64,000 bases of DNA from Puffinus mauretanicus (lineage: Eukaryota; Chordata; Aves; Procellariiformes; Procellariidae), in assembly GCA_023333565.1 (NCBI GenBank), contig JAJKFH010000374.1, forward strand, positions 868,001-932,000, in the 5' to 3' direction. The notes under the pieces were generated by a model that saw only the letters and a list, made by a program, of their open reading frames with translations, made no database searches and was not told the DNA's origin. Positions within the stretch are counted from its first letter, which is position 1, and each line of letters opens with the position of its first letter. Shown here in pieces: positions 59,195 through 64,000 of this stretch. Both the position numbers and the translations under genes were made by a program.

Positions 59195-59345
59195 AGATAT
59201 TTGGATTGGAAATTAAGAAACCTTGATCTAAGGAGTTTTGCTTGTTTGGCTTCTATCAGTTCACAGTATTATTTCATCTCTGTCTCAGCTTCCCCACTTA
59301 CAAAATGGGGTTAATAATGCTACAATTCTTTATACAATACCTTGA
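59195..59345 (+). repeat. MIR-type SINE remnant
   Basis: 'tctcagcttccccacttaca' followed by 'aaatggggttaataatgcta' is the diagnostic MIR phrase (CTCAGTTTCCCCATCTGTAAAATGGGG...AATA). The left part is eroded, so the start is approximate. Confidence 0.7.
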
Positions 59346-60114
59346 AATACACAGCCCTTTTTTAATCTGAAGAAAAGCTACATATTATTTATTAAGTTTA
59401 CAAAGTGTCATTGTTGATGAAACAGCCTGTTCCTATTAATTTCATGTTTAAACAACTCCACTGAGGTCTGAAGATCTTGATTTATTTCTGATTTTACAAA
59501 TTTTAAAAAAGTCTTTCCTTGGAGATGTAATTCATGAGTTTAACATTTCGTCAAATATGCTTTTGTTAAGTGCTGTTGAGCAGGCACATTACTCAAGGTC
59601 ATAAACTTTAAGTCAAATCACAGGCAACTGAGCAGCTCCTGTCCTTTTTCTATGGTTTCCACGTCTACCACAGAAGGCTAATTATTTTACAACAAAACTT
59701 GAGAAGTGTATTTTTTCCCCTAAAGCTGCATTTGTTCATTGTTTCACCATTTCTGCTTCCAGAGCATGAATTCACGTCTGCAGTTCATATTTTCCCATCA
59801 GAACCACAGTACTTGATCCATCCATCAAGAAGAATCATGAAGGTAAATTACATACTTAAGAAGCATTAACTTTTGATCAATGTGAAATTTAAACCACAAC
59901 AAAAGGAAACGTAGATACAGAGTTCAAAAGTCAAATAAGAATCAGAAGTATCTCTCAGCTAGCCTAGGCAGTGTGTCTTCCAAGGTTGCTGGTATAAAAA
60001 AAAACACCACCACACAAACAATAAAACCGCCACACCACCCCAAAAAACCCAGCTCTCTCAATTCTTTATATTTTCTAGAAAATTAAGAATAATGTCTACT
60101 ACCAATTTCTGTAC

Positions 60115-60190
60115 CTGCACCCTCGTTATGGCTGGTTGTGGCCCACAGTGTCTTGATAAAGTAATTAACAGCTATCTGCATCCATTTCTT
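60115..60190 (-). CDS. Candidate exon, 25 codons, most upstream of the minus-strand chain
   Basis: A strong acceptor (ATTTTTCTCTCAAGCTGAGTTATAG) and a strong donor (GTGCAG|GTACAG) bound 76 nt. The single fully open frame reads KKWMQIAVNYFIKTLWATTS and on to HNEGA plus one G. It starts in phase 0. The nearest exon-like segment upstream (60,641-60,761) ends with two spare bases and so does not join it. Either an exon is missing or one of the two is spurious. Confidence 0.27.
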
Positions 60191-60194
60191 CTAT

Positions 60195-63100
60195 AACTCA
60201 GCTTGAGAGAAAAATTTTCTACCTTTTGTCTGTTATTTTGGGAAAGAGTCTATAAGAACCTCTGGAATATGTACATTCACTATTCCAGTATTTTTCTCCA
60301 AAATTGTTCACAAGGAGGATAAAATCCTGCCACTAGCTAGAAATTACGGAGAATTATTAGATCATCCAGGGACATCTCAATCTAATATATTTCCTGAAAG
60401 TACATTTTCAGTTACCTTTCCAGACTCTTTTACAAGTCTTAGAAATTAGATAACCACCAGCTTTCTTCTGAAGATTAATCCCCATCCGAGAATGAACGCA
60501 ATGGATCAAAACACACCGCTATGACAAGCAATTTAAAAAAAAAAAAATTATCAACAGTCAATAACAACAGGCTACCGGCTGATCTGATAACTAACCTAAA
60601 ATCAAACACACTGCAAAAGCTCCAGGAGAAGGTCTTATACCGGTGGTAAGCAAAAATTCCAGAGTCTTCTTCACTGGGCTGCCATAAACGCGCTGGCAAC
60701 CTCCTTAATCCCTCTAGACCTCTGCTCCATGTCTTTGGAACATAGGCGATACCTTCCTTCACTGGGGTAGGAAAGGATAAACTCCATCTGCCTGTGAAAC
60801 ATTCAGTCACTAGCAGGAGGACTAACCACGACAAAATGTCAGGGAAAAGGACTTGAAACAGTTACTATCCATTATACGCACACTTACATAATGAATATAG
60901 CAATAAAATCCACATATGAATGTACAAAAATTCAAACTGTCCAGCTTTGCCCAGAATTATGCCAGACAAGAACTCTGCATATAATGTGGACATTGCCAGA
61001 GCTCAACACTCTTCTGCAAAAAGCCATGCCTTAACCTCTTTACCCTGTACTGAGACAGGCACAAACTGTGGTGACTTATTTAAGCATCTAAGCTGTTTGA
61101 ATTCATTCTTACATCAAATATATCACTTTTGTCACTTTTATGTTTTTTCTTTAATTATCAGTGTAACATTTGCAGAAGAACAGTCCTGCAAAAGTAAATA
61201 GTTTTCTCATCTAAGCAACAAATTAGATGGTTATGAGGAGTGAGGATTTATATGTCCAGAAAGCCATGATTATTATATGAGCTCCATTTTTAGGGATGGA
61301 GCACATCCCAAGATGTGCTGATGTGAAAAACAGAAGTCATGGAAATACAGAAACAAAAGTCTTGTGGTATTGTTTTGTACCAAAATAGATATTTCTATTT
61401 TTAGGAAAAAAAAAAACCAAACCAAACTGCTGAACTGTGACTGGTCTGGAAAAGGGAGTTCCCCGACTATATAAGATTTGTCAACCTCACCCAAAATAAA
61501 GCAAGTGGGGTTGGTCATTTTTAAAATCCGTTATGACCAAGTGACCCTGTTAAGGGAGTTAAAGTTTATTCTAGGCTCTTCTGTTGTCCTGAAGCTCCCA
61601 TTTTATCTTTGTCACTTCTACAGTCTAGTCTTTCACAAGAACCTCTGAATCCGAGCTTTAAGTCCCCTTCCTACCCCATGCACTTTTCTGCGTATGTCTG
61701 AGGGACCAGCACTCACAGATACTGGAAAAGGGGTTCCTGCACTCTGTGCACTGCACAGAAACAGCCTCACCGCCCCTGAAAAACTTGGGATGAGACAAAG
61801 GATGCCATACACAATCCCGTATGTCAGACGTTTACTCTTCAGAAATCAGTGATTGAAAGTAGTGTCATAATATACGGCTGAGCAAATAAAAAAAAGAAAT
61901 AGTACACTTTCCTTCTAGGTATTACAACTGTGTCTGGTAAGAAAAGAGGGGAGATCAGCAACTGCACTGGGCTACAAAGAACCGGTGTTCCAGGTGTTAA
62001 AAACATTCACTTTTCAGGACCTGGAACACATAATCATACACGGCACTCCCAAGAGCAGCCAAAATGCACACGCTGTCTTGGGTCAGTGTTGAGCAAAAGC
62101 CTGCACTGAAATTCATGAAACCTCTTTGGACAGAACACAGTGAAATCAAAAGGCATGGATGTTCAAACCGCAGCTCCATCTTCCTCCGAGCACTACATAC
62201 AGCATTCCTTTGTACAGCTTTGGCTGCAAGCCCACTGGTTTCACCACTGAATGCTGAGACGCGCTGCAAAGCTTTTGTATTTGTGGAAGTACATTGAGAA
62301 AGTGCCTGAAAAGTGCCAGCACACGTCTGAAATGCCACCAGCCTGTACCATCTTAAAATCACATGCAGCATTAAGATTGATAATTAAGACACAAATAAAA
62401 CAGCTCTAAAAAACCCAATTTAATAAAGGAAATTTATAACTAATGCAATCTTTCTCCTTTCATGATGACCAAATACGGTACACTGGATCAGCTTTCAGCT
62501 CTCAGCAAGGCTGGGGGAAGGGGAAAGACTCGTTTAACAGTTGGTCCCATTTAGTCATACAAAGCTGGAAGGAGGCAAAAGGGTAATAATTTAGCAATGC
62601 AGAAACTCCAAAGACCTAGAAAAGCATGGCAGCCTCCAGAGATGGGGTTTGCCAAAAGGCTATTTTGGGGATGGATAGGGCTACAAAGCTGCTATTAAGC
62701 TTCAATCCTTAAAATAAGCCCATAAACTCAGAAAATATTTATCTGGAAGGGTGGCAGCCCAATAAAAGTTTTATGAATGTTTTAAAACTGCCCTGTCAAG
62801 GGGCTAGCTGCTCAGTCACCTCCCTCCCTCCTGAAAAACAACACATGCAAGAAAGCGGGCCCATGTGTCAGGTTCCCAAGCGGGAATGCCAGGGCAGCCT
62901 GAAAAATGGCTCCACGACTCCTGCACCCCTTCACGAAGCCAGCAGAGCACGCACGCCTCCCCGTCCCTCCCGCCGCCGGGGAACGGGGCCCTGCCACAGC
63001 CTTCCCTCCGCTACCGCAGGAGACGGGCATCTCTGAGCCATCACCTGCCTCTACCCCTTTTCTCCGAGATCTTTTTCTCCTCCGTTAGCTATCACCTGTT

Positions 63101-64000
63101 GGGGAAGGGGAAAAAAAAGATCAGTATACGTAAATAAGGGACACCATGGGGAAATGCAAAACCAATCTGGTTTTAAAGTTCATATTTCTAAAAGCATCTT
63201 GGATCCAGAGGTCGTAAGAACATATTGTTTGTGCTCCTCAAATGAACCGGTCACTGTTAATTTGGCACTGGCTTACAGAGATGGACAGCGGGCCAAGTGT
63301 AAAGGGACAAGAAAAGTCCATTTTGGACTTCCATACGTCCCATTTTTGTTAACACTTAAGGCTTAAGAGGAAAATGATGCTAAAGTCATGCAAAGGCAGT
63401 GAATTTAAGTAAAAGAACATAAAATTCACTTATGAAACTCTGTGTGAAGTTTGGAAATTCCAGACAGAACAGGGATGCTGCTTCTCCCTCCTGCCACACG
63501 TTTTTTCCTTTCCTACCTCCCCTCCATCACCAAGGCTAAAACTCCACACAAAGTTTGGCCAAAGGAAGCTTGGCACCTTCCTCAAAATCCAGGGCGGGAA
63601 TAACCACAGGCAGCGAAATCAAAATGGGATGGAAGATAAGAGCCAGTGACAAGCAAAAAACCGTTTGCAGCCAACCAGACTCTCACTGCTCACATGCAGA
63701 ATTGCTTCCACAATACTCACATCTGACTATTAAGAACAACTTTCAGAAAAATGAACTTCAATTTGTTCGCAGTCATTCCACTCTTCCTAGGCAACACCAG
63801 CCTACGTGGCTCATTTAAGGTTTTTTTTTCCCCCCAAGTAAAATGTATACAGACTTAAAGCCAACACAAAACCCCCAAACAAGAATACCCCACCCTCGTG
63901 GCAGACGGCTGAGGGTCTGACGCTCACTCGTGCAATGGAACACACGCAACTCCTGCGGAGCCAGCAGTGGAGATGTGAGGCTGTGGCCAGTCCAGGGGAT
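60195..64000. other. Non-coding sequence, with a CpG-bearing patch at 62.9-63.04 kb
   Basis: An A run lies at 60,535-60,548. The segment 60,641-60,761 (-) has exon-like edges but does not fit the chain. 62,915-63,040 is GC-rich with roughly a dozen CpGs and is the other promoter-like patch of the window. A 124-residue minus-strand frame (61,997-62,371) has no recognisable domain. Nothing else is supported. Confidence 0.4.

Noticed and set aside
61997..62371. 124-codon minus-strand frame with a possible donor after FQ at its end
   Set aside because: Two frames are open in its right half and no acceptor or partner fits the exon chain. There is no family resemblance.
1..64000. tRNA, rRNA, CRISPR array, or prokaryote-like system
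   Set aside because: I found no cloverleaf-type A/B-box sequence, no rRNA phrases and no regularly spaced direct repeats. All repeat content is vertebrate.

Overview
This is vertebrate nuclear DNA and almost certainly bird. It holds several old CR1 LINE fragments, a few MIR-type SINE remnants, and one LTR whose sequence I recognise as a common avian endogenous-retrovirus LTR (familiar from non-galliform birds). Repeats are otherwise sparse, which suits a compact avian genome. There are no bacterial-type genes, operons, CRISPR arrays, tRNAs or rRNAs. Nearly all long open reading frames look like chance: no start context, no recognisable domain, and often overlapping open frames on both strands.

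Layout. From 1 to about 25.7 kb is unique, gene-poor sequence with two short CR1 3' ends (11.36 and 21.23 kb), one MIR-like SINE (4.1 kb), a G/T-rich G-quadruplex-capable tract (5.95 kb), and blocks that read like conserved non-coding regulatory DNA (8.6, 14.8-15.6 and 16.7 kb). From 25.8 to 32.5 kb lie three eroded CR1 reverse-transcriptase fragments, all on the + strand. A truncated solo LTR sits at 33.73-34.26 kb. From about 40.6 to 53.6 kb the DNA is AT-rich, with several enhancer-like blocks and one small CpG island at 41.7-41.9 kb.

Genes. No gene can be named with confidence. The best coding hypothesis is a minus-strand gene ending at 39,104. Nine candidate exons between 60.19 and 39.10 kb have plausible splice sites and joining phases that all agree. 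They were picked by eye, four are under 40 nt, and I recognise no protein family, so each is reported at low confidence. If the gene is real, the 40.7-53.6 kb blocks and the CpG island would lie inside its introns.

Taken together, the window looks like a gene-poor, possibly regulatory region (enhancer-like blocks, few repeats) rather than a gene-dense one. The identity of the blocks as conserved elements is inferred from base composition and motif content, not from an alignment.
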